A stretch of 64,000 bases of DNA, taken from positions 62,001-126,000 of the forward strand of contig NZ_SOBT01000009.1 of the NCBI RefSeq assembly GCF_004364935.1, written 5' to 3'. The notes beneath the pieces are model-generated. The model had not been told where the DNA came from and did no database searches. It was given only the letters and a program-made list of their open reading frames with translations. Positions within the stretch are counted from its first letter, which is position 1. Each line of letters opens with the position of its first letter. The position numbers and the translations under genes were made by a program. Positions 42,100-51,176 of this stretch are shown here, piece by piece. The DNA is from Panacagrimonas perspica (GTDB taxonomy: Bacteria; Pseudomonadota; Gammaproteobacteria; Nevskiales; Nevskiaceae).

Positions 42100-43581
42100 T
42101 CAGCTGAGGACTCGCAGCCGCGAACGTGGCCGCGCCGAAATCCGCTTCAGGTGTCGATCCTTGAGGATCAGCGTGCAATCCTCGAAGGCGCGCGAAATCG
42201 CCGTCTGATTGCGGATGCGATCCAGCTTGGGCCAGGTCGCGCGCTCGCCTTCCTGGATGTACTTGGCCAGCTCACGCGCATCGAGATTGCTGAACATGCG
42301 CAACAACTGACGCGGTGTGTGCCGCGGCAGGATGTTGATGTCGCCCGAGTAGCGCTGCGCGATCACGGCGTTGAGTTGATCCGCCACGCGCCGTACCGGC
42401 GACTCCTGCAGGTGCGTGCGCGCCAGGCGCACGGTGCCACGGCCGGCGTTCAGCACCACCTGCCGCGCCAGCGGCAGCAGGCCGCTGCGTCGCGCATGGT
42501 CGTTGACCATGAACGGCACCACGTGCGGATTGGTCTGGCTGACGATGTAGTGATTGACGTTGTGCAGACGCGCCAGCCGCAGCATCGGCAGGTCGCTGTA
42601 CACGGTGCCGTCGATCCAGCGCTTCGACGGAAGATAAGGGACGACCTGGCCTTCGAAGTCGCGCGCCGTGAGCTGCACCGGCGGAAACACGCCCGGCACG
42701 GCGCAGGACGCCAGCACCGCGCGGCCGAGCAGCACGTTCGGTGCGGTGAGGTAGTTCAGCAAGCGGCCCTGCTGATGCTCCTCTGCCGCGGAGACGGTGA
42801 CGCCGATGATCCGGCGCGTGCGCTGGAACGCCTCGGTGAACGTCTCTTCGCCGACGTTCGTGGCAAGGCACTGTTCGAGCTGCGCCGGATTCATCATGCC
42901 GCCGGACTTGAGCGCGTTGCGCAGGCTGACGCGCTGGAACGCCCCGAGGTTCAGCGATTCACTGTCGAACAGCTGCGGCATCTGTTCGTCGGTGCGCGTA
43001 CCGACCATGCCGCCGATGATCGCGCCGGCACTGGATCCGCTGATCACGCGAGGTAGCATTTTCTGCTCGAACAGCGCCTTGATCACGCCCAGGTGGAACA
43101 TGCCCAGCGTCGCACCGCCCGACAGCAGCAGCGCGCTGCGACCGAAGCTGGTGCCGGTACGCTTGAAGAAGACGATCTTGTCGTCCTCGGAGAAGTCCGG
43201 AAAGTCACCGGCGCAGATGTAATCCAGACAGCGCACCACTTCCGAGACGTACTCCTCGATCAGGCGCTTCGTGCCGACACGCGCGAAACCGTACAGCGAC
43301 GGCGCGGTGACGTTGCCGAGATTTCCGTGCAGGCCCTCGTTCAGGGCGTGCACCAGCCGCTGGACTTCGCCCGCCGAGCGCAGGCGCCGCATCTCGGCCA
43401 GGCGCTCGCGGATCAGCAGGTGATCGTAGTCGTCGCTGGCTTCGTCCTGCTTCCAGGCTTCGGCACCTTCAAGGCGGTCGACATCCAGCGCGATCTCGCG
43501 CCATTCGTCGTATCCCTGCGCATTGTCGAGCTCGCGCAACCGGGACGTCAGGGGACTGCGAACAGAACGATAGGCCAGCAT
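42100..43581 (-). CDS. Patatin-like phospholipase with DUF3336 domain
   Basis: 493-residue lipase-like protein. The N-terminal DUF3336 domain (about 1-150) is typical of the TGL3/4/5-like and bacterial patatin group, followed by the patatin domain. The oxyanion-hole GGATLGMFHLG, the nucleophile elbow GSSAG, and the catalytic aspartate in WIDGTVYSD are visible. It would hydrolyse an acylglycerol or phospholipid ester. No signal peptide was found. It is divergent from the DUF456 gene. Confidence 0.92.
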   Translation of the reverse strand: MLAYRSVRSPLTSRLRELDNAQGYDEWREIALDVDRLEGAEAWKQDEASDDYDHLLIRERLAEMRRLRSAGEVQRLVHALNEGLHGNLGNVTAPSLYGFARVGTKRLIEEYVSEVVRCLDYICAGDFPDFSEDDKIVFFKRTGTSFGRSALLLSGGATLGMFHLGVIKALFEQKMLPRVISGSSAGAIIGGMVGTRTDEQMPQLFDSESLNLGAFQRVSLRNALKSGGMMNPAQLEQCLATNVGEETFTEAFQRTRRIIGVTVSAAEEHQQGRLLNYLTAPNVLLGRAVLASCAVPGVFPPVQLTARDFEGQVVPYLPSKRWIDGTVYSDLPMLRLARLHNVNHYIVSQTNPHVVPFMVNDHARRSGLLPLARQVVLNAGRGTVRLARTHLQESPVRRVADQLNAVIAQRYSGDINILPRHTPRQLLRMFSNLDARELAKYIQEGERATWPKLDRIRNQTAISRAFEDCTLILKDRHLKRISARPRSRLRVLS

Positions 43582-43865
43582 CGCGGAAGTTTAAGCCATG
43601 GCCTGTTTCACTCCGCATGGCCGGACAGCCTTGCCGCGAGCCCTCACGGACCATGTGACGGCGCCGTCGCCCAGGTTCCGGCACCGCGCGATCCACGCGG
43701 GAGACCCGCCCGGTATCCGCTTAGACTTCCGGCAGGCGCAGGACGCGGCCCCCCAAAAACCGGGGAGCCCGGTTCAGCGCAGGTCTGCGCCCACCGACTT
43801 GTCGGCGTGAGTGATCCGGTTCAGCGGCGGTCGGGCCAGTGCCGTAGACGATCCGCGCCATCGAA

Positions 43866-44369
43866 ATGGAAAACATCGACCTCCTCTTCACGCTGCTCGG
43901 CTTCGTGCTCGTCGCGGTAGGCCTTGCGGGCGCCGTGCTGCCCGCGCTGCCGGGCCTGCCGTTCGTTTTCGGCGGGCTCTGGGCGCTGGCCTATGCCACG
44001 CAGTACACCCGCGTCGGCATGTTCACGCTGTCGGTGCTGGTCGTGCTGCTGGTCATCGGGCTGGCCCTGGATTTCATCGCCGGCAGCCTGGGGGCGAAAA
44101 AATTCGGCGCGAGCCCCGAGGCCATCGCCGGGTCGCTGGTCGGCGCCTTTGTCGGCATGTTCTTCGGACTGCCCGGCCTGGTCTTCGGCCCCTTCGTCGG
44201 CGCCGTGCTCGGCGAGCTCAAGGCCCGGCGCACCGTCGGCCAGGCCGCGGTCTCCGGTGTCGGCGCCTGGATCGGCCTGATGCTGGGCATCGTTGCCAAG
44301 CTCGTCATCGCGCTGGTGATGATCGGCGTGTTCGCGTTCGACTACTTCGTGAACCTGGCCCCGGCCTGA
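43866..44369 (+). CDS. DUF456 domain membrane protein
   Basis: 167-residue hydrophobic protein with about five transmembrane helices, Gly-rich: TLLGFVLVAVGLAGAVLPALPG, LSVLVVLLVIGLALDFIAGSLG, GSLVGAFVGMFFGLPGLVFGPFVGAVLGEL and GVGAWIGLMLGIVAKLVIALVMIG. This is the repeated glycine-helix pattern of DUF456. Function unknown. A DUF3096 small protein follows 41 bases downstream. Confidence 0.9.
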   Translation: MENIDLLFTLLGFVLVAVGLAGAVLPALPGLPFVFGGLWALAYATQYTRVGMFTLSVLVVLLVIGLALDFIAGSLGAKKFGASPEAIAGSLVGAFVGMFFGLPGLVFGPFVGAVLGELKARRTVGQAAVSGVGAWIGLMLGIVAKLVIALVMIGVFAFDYFVNLAPA

Positions 44370-44410
44370 GCGGGACCTACAATCGATCGTCCCCACATCC
44401 TCCGACCACG

Positions 44411-44554
44411 ATGACCCTGCACATCAACATGCAAGTCGTACCCGTGATTTCGCTGATCGCGGGCGTGCTGATCCTGGTACGGCCGAAACTGCTGAACTAC
44501 ATCGTGGCGTTCTATCTGATCGCCGTGGGCGTGTTCGGACTGATCGGCCGCTAG
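44411..44554 (+). CDS. Small membrane protein, DUF3096 family
   Basis: A 47-residue protein: MTLHINMQVVPVISLIAGVL then a second helix (YIVAFYLIAVGVFGLIG). The I-A-G-x-L-x-L-x-x-P pattern and length fit DUF3096. TACAAT at 44378 upstream is a plausible -10. A BIME begins six bases after the stop. Confidence 0.8.
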   Translation: MTLHINMQVVPVISLIAGVLILVRPKLLNYIVAFYLIAVGVFGLIGR

Positions 44555-44560
44555 CTACGC

Positions 44561-44630
44561 CGTAGCCCGGACGAAGTCCGGGGGTTCCTTTCGCATACGG
44601 AGCGCAGCCCCGGGCTTCGTCCGGGCTACG
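44561..44630. repeat. BIME copy 6 (two inverted REP elements)
   Basis: The right arm has one change (CCGGGCTTCGTCCGGG), giving one mismatched pair in its hairpin. It lies between the convergent DUF3096 and mltD-like genes. Confidence 0.9.
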
Positions 44631-44677
44631 GGATGGCTCCGGACGGGCAGCCTTGCCCAGACCTGCGCCGACTGTCC

Positions 44678-46432
44678 CTACCGGCTGACCGGCACGCGCA
44701 GCTTGTCGCCGACGCGGATCTCGCTGGAGCTGCCCATGTCGTTGGCCTGGCGCAGATCGCGCAGCGACACCTTGTAGGTGTGCGCGATAGAGGTCAGCGT
44801 CTGGCCGTAGCGGACCTTGTGCGTCCGATACCCGGCCTTCGATGGCTTTGGCACCGCCTTGGCGACCGCATCGGAGGCATGCTTCTCGGCACGCGTCAGA
44901 CCCGGCTTGGACTCGCCGACGGCGACCGTCACCGGCCCCGGGCGCGCTTCGCTGTGCGGCACGATCTTGAGGACCTGCCCGGCACGCACGCCCTTCTTGC
45001 CGACGCGGTTGTTGTTGCGGATCGAGGCCTGGGTGACGCCGTAGCGCGACGCGATCTTGGAGAGCGTGTCCCCGCGCTTGACCTTGTGCAGCAGGTAATT
45101 CACGCGCTGCTGGTCGAAGCGCTCGTGGTCGCCGAGCTGCGCGTAGCCGACCGTGAAGTTCTGCGCGGCGCCGGCCGGCACGCGGATCAGATGCCCCGGC
45201 GGGACGTACAGCTTGCCGGCGATGACCTCGGGCCGGTACGCGGGATTGAGCTTGCGGAACACCTCGTCGTCGGCATTGCAGAGCCGGCGCAGCGTCTCGT
45301 AAGGCACGTAGTGCTGGGTCTCGACGACGTCGAACTCGAGCGGCGTCTTGCGCTGGATCTCGCCGAAATGCTTGCGCCAGTTGCGCTCGACATCGGAGGC
45401 CGCGAGGAACTCGGCGTAGAAATTCCGCGACGCGAAGCCGAAGCTCTTGGCGTTGTAGCCACGGATGAGGTCCGGCAGCTCGGTGCCGCCGGTCTGCGAC
45501 AGGCCACGCGCGATACCGCCGCGCCCGTGGTTGTAGGCCGTGAGCGCCAGCGGCCAGGCGCCGAGCGCAGCGTAATCGTCACGCAGATGGCGCGCGGCGC
45601 CGTCGGTGCTGGTCCAGGGATCGCGACGATCGTCGACGACGTCGTTCAGGCGCATGTAGATGCGCGCCGACGACGGGATGAACTGCCACAGGCCCGCGGC
45701 GCCGACCTTCGAATAGGCCTCGACGTTGAAGCTCGACTCCACCAGCGGCAGGCGCGTCAGCCGCAGCGGCAGCGAGTAGGACTGGAACACGCCCTCCATC
45801 GCCGGCAGGTAGTTGCCCGAGGTCTCCAGCGCCATCTGCGTGCGCTCGCGCAGGCCGCGCTGAGAACGCAAGGCCTTCGCGGCGTTGGCGAAGCGGGCGT
45901 CGTCCGTGTTCTTCGAGAACAGGTCGAAGATGCGGCGCTGCTCGACGTTCAGCGTTTCGGGCTGGTAGCGGGCTTCGTGGACCTCTTCGAGCAGCTTGCG
46001 CGTGCGCGTCAGCGCGGCGGCTTCCTCGGCGTTCTTCAGCCGGCGCAGGGACCCCGGGTCCATGTACGCGGCTTCGCTGGTGAAATCGAGCACCTCGAAC
46101 ACCATGTCGAGGTTGTTCATGTCGTGGATCGCGCTCTGGTTCTCCGAGTATTCGGAAAACACCTTGGTCCAGAACGCCACGTTGGGCGCCAGGATCGGAT
46201 AGCGCGGGAACAGGATGTCGTCGGCGTCGGCCTTGGCCAGATCGGGACGGCGCACCGGCGGAACCGGCGCAGGCGCCACGGCCGGATCTGCAGCGAGGAT
46301 CGCACCGGACTGGGCGGTCCTGATGCCGGCGTCGAGCGCCGCGTTCGTCGAGGTTTCGTCGGCTTTGGCGGTCATCCCTCCCAGGCAGGTTGCCGCCACG
46401 CACAACCGGGACAGCCACTGGGTCACCGCCAT
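44678..46432 (-). CDS. mltD: Membrane-bound lytic murein transglycosylase D-like, LysM-containing
   Basis: 584-residue peptidoglycan lyase. Signal peptide MAVTQWLSRLCVAATCLGGM; no lipobox cysteine at the cleavage site is obvious. SLT domain with catalytic Glu in LPLVESSFNVEAYSKVGAAG and GLWQFIPSSARIY, TAYNHGRGGI. Three repeats follow, the last two clear LysM: HKVKRGDTLSKIASRYGVT and HKVRYGQTLTSIAHTYKVS. The start at 46432 is chosen for GAGG six bases upstream; 46435 also possible. A longer open frame upstream is antisense to nothing and unlikely coding. Confidence 0.9.
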   Translation of the reverse strand: MAVTQWLSRLCVAATCLGGMTAKADETSTNAALDAGIRTAQSGAILAADPAVAPAPVPPVRRPDLAKADADDILFPRYPILAPNVAFWTKVFSEYSENQSAIHDMNNLDMVFEVLDFTSEAAYMDPGSLRRLKNAEEAAALTRTRKLLEEVHEARYQPETLNVEQRRIFDLFSKNTDDARFANAAKALRSQRGLRERTQMALETSGNYLPAMEGVFQSYSLPLRLTRLPLVESSFNVEAYSKVGAAGLWQFIPSSARIYMRLNDVVDDRRDPWTSTDGAARHLRDDYAALGAWPLALTAYNHGRGGIARGLSQTGGTELPDLIRGYNAKSFGFASRNFYAEFLAASDVERNWRKHFGEIQRKTPLEFDVVETQHYVPYETLRRLCNADDEVFRKLNPAYRPEVIAGKLYVPPGHLIRVPAGAAQNFTVGYAQLGDHERFDQQRVNYLLHKVKRGDTLSKIASRYGVTQASIRNNNRVGKKGVRAGQVLKIVPHSEARPGPVTVAVGESKPGLTRAEKHASDAVAKAVPKPSKAGYRTHKVRYGQTLTSIAHTYKVSLRDLRQANDMGSSSEIRVGDKLRVPVSR

Positions 46433-46680
46433 CATCCACCTCGCCGCCAATACCGCAGAATTCTCCGGAAAAATGTGTCTCGCGAGCGTCATGCATCGCG
46501 TTCCGGAACTGCACGCGATGCTAACGCGGTCACTCGACATCATCAACGAAAATCTTGCAGGAAATCGAGGTCGCGACGAGGCCGCCGCCGATACCCGGCG
46601 CCGGCGCGCCGACGACCTGCGCGACGCGAAAAATTCCACGCCAGCGCCTACCATCGCCGACCTGCCCTGGAAACCGCCGC

Positions 46681-47139
46681 GTGAACGCCGAACAACTCTG
46701 CCTGCTGGCCGCCGGTACCTTCTTCTCCTCCGGACTGCTCACCGGATTCTGGAAATACGCCTGCATCGCACGATCGCCCGAGGCCATCGCGCCGGTGTAC
46801 GTGGACATCGCCCATCGGGCGAGCCTGATGTACGCCTTCTCGGCGATCCTGCTGCGCGAGTTCGTTCCTTACTCGCCGCTGTCGCCGACGGGCACGCTGT
46901 GGGCCGCCGGCCTGCCGCTGCTGTTCTTCGCCACGGCGATCGTGATGTACATCGTCCACGGCATCCTGCAGGACACCGACAATCAGCTGCGTTCGCCGCA
47001 CCGGCTCGGCAAGCTGACCTTGCCGGGCATCGCGATACACGGCTTCATGTGGCTGCTGGCCGCGGCCGAGATCGGCGGCTTCGCCGTGCTGCTCTACGGT
47101 TTCGTCGTCAGCCTTCCGGGCACGGGATTGCCGTCGTGA
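46681..47139 (+). CDS. Hypothetical membrane protein
   Basis: 152 residues from a GTG at 46681, about four transmembrane helices: LLAAGTFFSSGLLTGFWKYA, ASLMYAFSAILLREF, AAGLPLLFFATAIVMYIVHGIL and IHGFMWLLAAAEIGGFAVLLYGFVV. I do not recognise a family. The stop overlaps the GTG of the proline iminopeptidase gene by four bases (GTGA), so the two are translationally coupled. Confidence 0.75.
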   Translation: MNAEQLCLLAAGTFFSSGLLTGFWKYACIARSPEAIAPVYVDIAHRASLMYAFSAILLREFVPYSPLSPTGTLWAAGLPLLFFATAIVMYIVHGILQDTDNQLRSPHRLGKLTLPGIAIHGFMWLLAAAEIGGFAVLLYGFVVSLPGTGLPS

Positions 47140-48077
47140 GCTTCATCGCCACCGAGCCCTTTCGTACGCACCGCCTGCGGGTCAGCGACCTGCACGAGCT
47201 CCACATCGAGGAGTGCGGCAATCCGCAGGGCGTGCCGGCCGTCTTCCTGCACGGCGGGCCCGGCGGCGGCTCGGAACCCTGGCATCGCGAATTCTTCGAT
47301 CCGGCGAAGTACCGCCTCGTGCTGTTCGACCAGCGCGGCTGCGGGCGCTCCACGCCGCATGCCGAGCTGCGCGAGAACGGCACCTGGGAGCTGGTGGCGG
47401 ACATCGAGCGCATCCGCCGGTACCTGGGCATCGACCAATGGCTGGTGTTCGGCGGCTCCTGGGGATCGACGCTGGCGCTGGCCTACGCCGAGCGCCATCC
47501 CGAGGCGGTCAGCGCGATGGTCCTGCGCGGCATCTTCCTGCTGCGCCGTGCCGAGATCGCCTGGTTCTACCAGGAGGGCGCGAGCTGGGTGTACCCGGAT
47601 GCCTGGGAACATTTCCTCGCCCCGATCCCGGAGGCGGAACGCGACGACATGGTGATGGCCTATCACCGGCGCCTGACGAGTTCCGATGCGCGCATCCGCA
47701 GCGAGGCGGCGCGCGCCTGGAGCATCTGGGAAGGCTCGACCAGCAAGCTGCTGCCCAGCAGCGACATGGTCATGCGCTTCGGCGAGAGCCGCTTCGCCGA
47801 GGCGTTCGCGCGCATCGAGTGCCACTACTTCGTCAACAACGGTTTCTTCGAGACCGACAACTGGCTGATCGAGAACGTGCACCGCATCCGCCACATCCCG
47901 GCCGTGATCGTGCAGGGCCGCTACGACGTGGTGTGCCCGATGCGCTCGGCCTGGGACCTGCACCGCGCCTGGCCCGAGGCGGACTTCCGTGTCATCGCCG
48001 ACGCCGGCCATGCCGCCAGCGAGCACGGCACGCTGGCGCAGCTCATCGAGGCGACGAACCGCTTCGCACGCGACTGA
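47136..48077 (+). CDS. pip: Proline iminopeptidase, alpha/beta hydrolase
   Basis: 313-residue cytoplasmic peptidase removing N-terminal proline. Motifs: HGGPGGGSEPWHREFFDP, DQRGCGRSTPHAE (family signature), nucleophile GGSWGSTLALAY, and the catalytic Asp (GRYDVVCP) and His (DAGHAASE). GTG start overlaps the upstream stop. The RGIFLLRRAEIAWFYQEGASWVYPDAWE block is typical of Pip. Confidence 0.93.
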   Translation: MSFIATEPFRTHRLRVSDLHELHIEECGNPQGVPAVFLHGGPGGGSEPWHREFFDPAKYRLVLFDQRGCGRSTPHAELRENGTWELVADIERIRRYLGIDQWLVFGGSWGSTLALAYAERHPEAVSAMVLRGIFLLRRAEIAWFYQEGASWVYPDAWEHFLAPIPEAERDDMVMAYHRRLTSSDARIRSEAARAWSIWEGSTSKLLPSSDMVMRFGESRFAEAFARIECHYFVNNGFFETDNWLIENVHRIRHIPAVIVQGRYDVVCPMRSAWDLHRAWPEADFRVIADAGHAASEHGTLAQLIEATNRFARD

Positions 48078-48153
48078 GTCTCTCGAAGCCGGGAGCAGGT
48101 CTTGCGTCGTCCGGCGCGTTGCAAACCTGCGCCCCCGGCACCATCTAACCGTC

Positions 48154-49368
48154 ATGGAAATCGTCCAGAAACTCGCGGTGCTGGCCGATGCCGCCAAGTA
48201 CGATGCCTCCTGCGCGTCCAGCGGCGGCCCGAAGCGCGATTCGCTCAAATCGGGCGGCATCGGGTCGACCGAAGGGATGGGCATCTGCCACGCCTACGCG
48301 CCGGACGGACGCTGCATCTCGCTGCTCAAGATCCTGCTGACGAACTTCTGCACGTACGACTGTGCGTATTGCATCAACCGTCGCAGCAGCAACGTGGCGC
48401 GTGCGCGCTTCAGCGTCGACGAGGTCGTGAAGCTCACGCTGGATTTCTACAAGCGCAACTACATCGAGGGGCTGTTCCTGAGTTCCGGGATCATCCGTTC
48501 GCCCGACTACACGATGGAGCAACTCGGCTTGGTCGCGCGCAAGCTGCGGCTGGATCATCGCTTCGGCGGCTACATCCATCTCAAGACGATTCCGGACGCG
48601 GCGCCCGAACTCATCACCGAGGCCGGGCGCTGGGCCGACCGGCTGTCGATCAACGTCGAGATGCCCACCGAGACGGGCCTGGCGTCGCTGGCGCCGGAGA
48701 AGAATCTGCGTGATATCCGCGCCGCGATGGGCAGCCTGCGGCTCAAGATCGACGAGACCCTGGAGGAGAAGCGCGCGCCGCGTTTCGCGCCGGCCGGACA
48801 GAGCACGCAGATGATCGTCGGAGCCGACGCGGCGAAGGATCGCGACGTGCTCGAGACCAGCGACAACCTCTATCGCAACTACCGGCTGCGCCGCGTCTAC
48901 TACTCGGCGTTCAGCCCAATCCCCGATGCGTCGCGCGTGCTGCCGCCGCTGGCGCCGCCGCTGATGCGCGAGCACCGGCTGTACCAGGCCGACTGGCTGC
49001 TGCGCTTCTACGGGTTCACCGTCGACGACATCGTGCCGCTGGATGCGCCGGATCTTCCGGCGGACATCGACCCGAAGACGGCCTGGGCGCTTCGTCATCG
49101 CGAGCAGTTCCCGGTCGACGTGAATCGTGCGGACCGCGAGACGCTGCTGCGCGTGCCGGGACTGGGCGTGCGCAACGTCGAGCGCCTGCTCGAGCTGCGC
49201 CTGGTGAAGACGCTGCGCTACGACGATCTCGTGAAGCTGCGCGTGCCGATGAAGCGCGTCGCGCCCTTCATCATCACGGCCGATCACCGCCCGCGCGCGG
49301 ATGCCGAGACCGCGAACCTGCGACGCACGCAGATCACGGCGACGCAGGGCGACCTGTTCGGCGCATGA
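48154..49368 (+). CDS. Putative DNA modification/repair radical SAM protein
   Basis: 404-residue radical-SAM protein of the type annotated as linked to uracil-DNA-glycosylase-like partners (TIGR03916-like). The cluster-binding cysteines are Cys66, Cys70 and Cys73 (NFCTYDCAYC, CX3CX2C). The N-terminus has LADAAKYDASCASSGG. The C-terminal region carries a helix-hairpin-helix (PVDVNRADRETLLRVPGLGV), a DNA-binding hallmark. The stop overlaps the start of the UdgX-fusion gene as ATGA, so they are translated together. The chemistry is not known from sequence. Confidence 0.92.
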   Translation: MEIVQKLAVLADAAKYDASCASSGGPKRDSLKSGGIGSTEGMGICHAYAPDGRCISLLKILLTNFCTYDCAYCINRRSSNVARARFSVDEVVKLTLDFYKRNYIEGLFLSSGIIRSPDYTMEQLGLVARKLRLDHRFGGYIHLKTIPDAAPELITEAGRWADRLSINVEMPTETGLASLAPEKNLRDIRAAMGSLRLKIDETLEEKRAPRFAPAGQSTQMIVGADAAKDRDVLETSDNLYRNYRLRRVYYSAFSPIPDASRVLPPLAPPLMREHRLYQADWLLRFYGFTVDDIVPLDAPDLPADIDPKTAWALRHREQFPVDVNRADRETLLRVPGLGVRNVERLLELRLVKTLRYDDLVKLRVPMKRVAPFIITADHRPRADAETANLRRTQITATQGDLFGA

Positions 49369-50804
49369 GGCAGGTCGACTTTCCTCCGGGCGCCGGCTTC
49401 GAGGCCTGGCGCGACGCGGCGCGTGCGCTGTTGCGGGATGCGGTGCCGCCCGAAGACGTGAGCTGGACCACCGGGCCGCAGGACGATCTGCTCGGAGCAA
49501 CGCCGATATCGGAGTCGACCGGCCAAGGCGCTGCGCAGGCGCGCGTACCACGCGAATTTCCGCCGCTGGCCCGCAGCGTGCTCGCGCACTCGGATCCGCA
49601 GAGCCCGGCGCTGATGTATCGCATCCTGTGGCGGCTCACGCACGGCGAGCCGCGGCTGCTGGAGCAGGTGACCGACGCCGACATCGTGCGCGCGCGTGCC
49701 TGCGAGAAATCCGTACACCGCGACGCGCACAAGATGAAGGCCTTCGTGCGCTTCCGCGAGATCGCAGCACACGACGGCGAGCCGGTTTTCGTCGCCTGGT
49801 TCGAGCCCGAGCACTACGTCGTCGAGCAGCTCGCACCGTTCTTCGCGGGCCGCTTCGCCGGCATGCGCTGGTCGATTCTGACGCCGTATCGCAGCGCCCA
49901 CTGGGACGGGCAGGAGTTGAGCCTGGGGCCAGGTGCGCTGCGCAGCGATGCGCCGCAGGACGACGTCCTCGAAGACCTGTGGCGGACCTACTACGCCAGC
50001 ATCTTCAATCCGGCGCGGCTCAAGGTGAAGGCCATGACCCAGGAGATGCCGCAGAAGTACTGGAAGAATCTCCCGGAGGCGCGATTGATCCCGGGCTTGG
50101 TTCGCGAGGCCGCGCAGCGTCGGGACGCGATGGTCGAGCAGGCGTTTGCCGCGCCGAACCGAAAGATCCGCGGTCATGTCGCGCCCGAGGCTCTGCCGGT
50201 GCCGACGGGCAGCCTCGATGAGCTGCGCCGCCTTGCGCACGACTGCCGTCGCTGCGATCTGTGGAAGCCCGCGACGCAGACCGTCTTCGGCGAAGGACCG
50301 GCGCACGCGCGCGTGATGGTCATCGGCGAGCAGCCTGGCGACCAGGAAGATCTCGCGGGCAAGCCCTTCATCGGCCCCGCCGGCAAGCTGCTCGACAGCG
50401 CGCTCGAACAGGCCGGGCTCGATCGCGCGGACTTGTACGTCACCAACACCGTGAAGCATTTCAAGTTCGAGCCGCGCGGCAAGACGCGCCTGCACAAGCG
50501 CGCCGATGCCTACGAGCAGCAGGCCTGCCGTCCCTGGCTGGACGCCGAGATCGAGCGCGTGAAGCCCGACGTGATCCTGTGCCTGGGCAGCATGGCGGCG
50601 TCGGCGATGCTGGGCAGCAGCTTCAAGTTGCTCAAGCAGCGCGGCACCTGGCACACGGGCGAAGACGGATCGCGCGTGATCGCCACGGTGCATCCGTCCT
50701 ACCTGTTGCGGCTGCCGGATGCCTCTGCGCGCGAGCAGGGCTTCGCGGATTTCGTCACCGACCTTCGGCAGGTTGCCGACGCACTGGCCAAAGGTCGGCC
50801 CTGA
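49365..50804 (+). CDS. UdgX-family uracil-DNA-binding protein fused to TIGR03915-like N-terminal domain
   Basis: 479 residues. Residues 1-275 form a domain of unknown role (ALMYRILWRLTHGEP, WSILTPYRSAHWDG, KYWKNLPEARLIPGL) found with the radical-SAM partner. Residues about 280-479 are a family-4-like uracil-DNA glycosylase fold: four Fe-S cysteines at 294, 297, 388 and 406, motif A GEQPGDQED (321-329), TNTVKHFKF, and motif B HPSYLL (443-448). The inserted loop has RGKTRLHKR with His377, the position that forms the covalent link to the abasic site in UdgX proteins, so covalent DNA capture is predicted. Confidence 0.93.
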   Translation: MRQVDFPPGAGFEAWRDAARALLRDAVPPEDVSWTTGPQDDLLGATPISESTGQGAAQARVPREFPPLARSVLAHSDPQSPALMYRILWRLTHGEPRLLEQVTDADIVRARACEKSVHRDAHKMKAFVRFREIAAHDGEPVFVAWFEPEHYVVEQLAPFFAGRFAGMRWSILTPYRSAHWDGQELSLGPGALRSDAPQDDVLEDLWRTYYASIFNPARLKVKAMTQEMPQKYWKNLPEARLIPGLVREAAQRRDAMVEQAFAAPNRKIRGHVAPEALPVPTGSLDELRRLAHDCRRCDLWKPATQTVFGEGPAHARVMVIGEQPGDQEDLAGKPFIGPAGKLLDSALEQAGLDRADLYVTNTVKHFKFEPRGKTRLHKRADAYEQQACRPWLDAEIERVKPDVILCLGSMAASAMLGSSFKLLKQRGTWHTGEDGSRVIATVHPSYLLRLPDASAREQGFADFVTDLRQVADALAKGRP

Positions 50805-51176
50805 CCCCTGGCCAGGATTTCGACGCGGCCCAGCGGCGGCCTCGCGATGCAGGGGACTCGCAGCGGCAGGTGCTGATCAAGGGCGGCGTTCGTGCGTTCG
50901 ACAACCCGGGCCGCGCACTCCCGGCGTCGGCGACAGCTTCGGGAATTTCGTGGTCGACGTGCCGGGCGACCTTGCGATCACGCGCAACGATCTTCTGGAC
51001 ACGCCGATGGCGCGGACCGCGGCGCCGACGAGCCTGTCACCGGTACGGGCGACATATCCCCGATCAGACTGGCGCCGCCACCCGTCGCGCAGGACGGGCA
51101 AGGGAAGGAGTGTCGAAGAACAGGCCTGGCACGACCGGTTCTTCGAGGGCGACGGCCTGATGCCGTCGCAGGGGTA
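50805..51176. other. Intergenic stretch, possible decayed gene
   Basis: No intact gene is seen. Plus-strand reading gives protein-like fragments in two frames: QVLIKGGVRAFDNPG around 50868-50912 and then, in another frame, VGDSFGNFVVDVPGDLAI around 50927-50980. This may be a frameshifted remnant. No start codon with ribosome site or homologous family was recognised. Confidence 0.3.
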
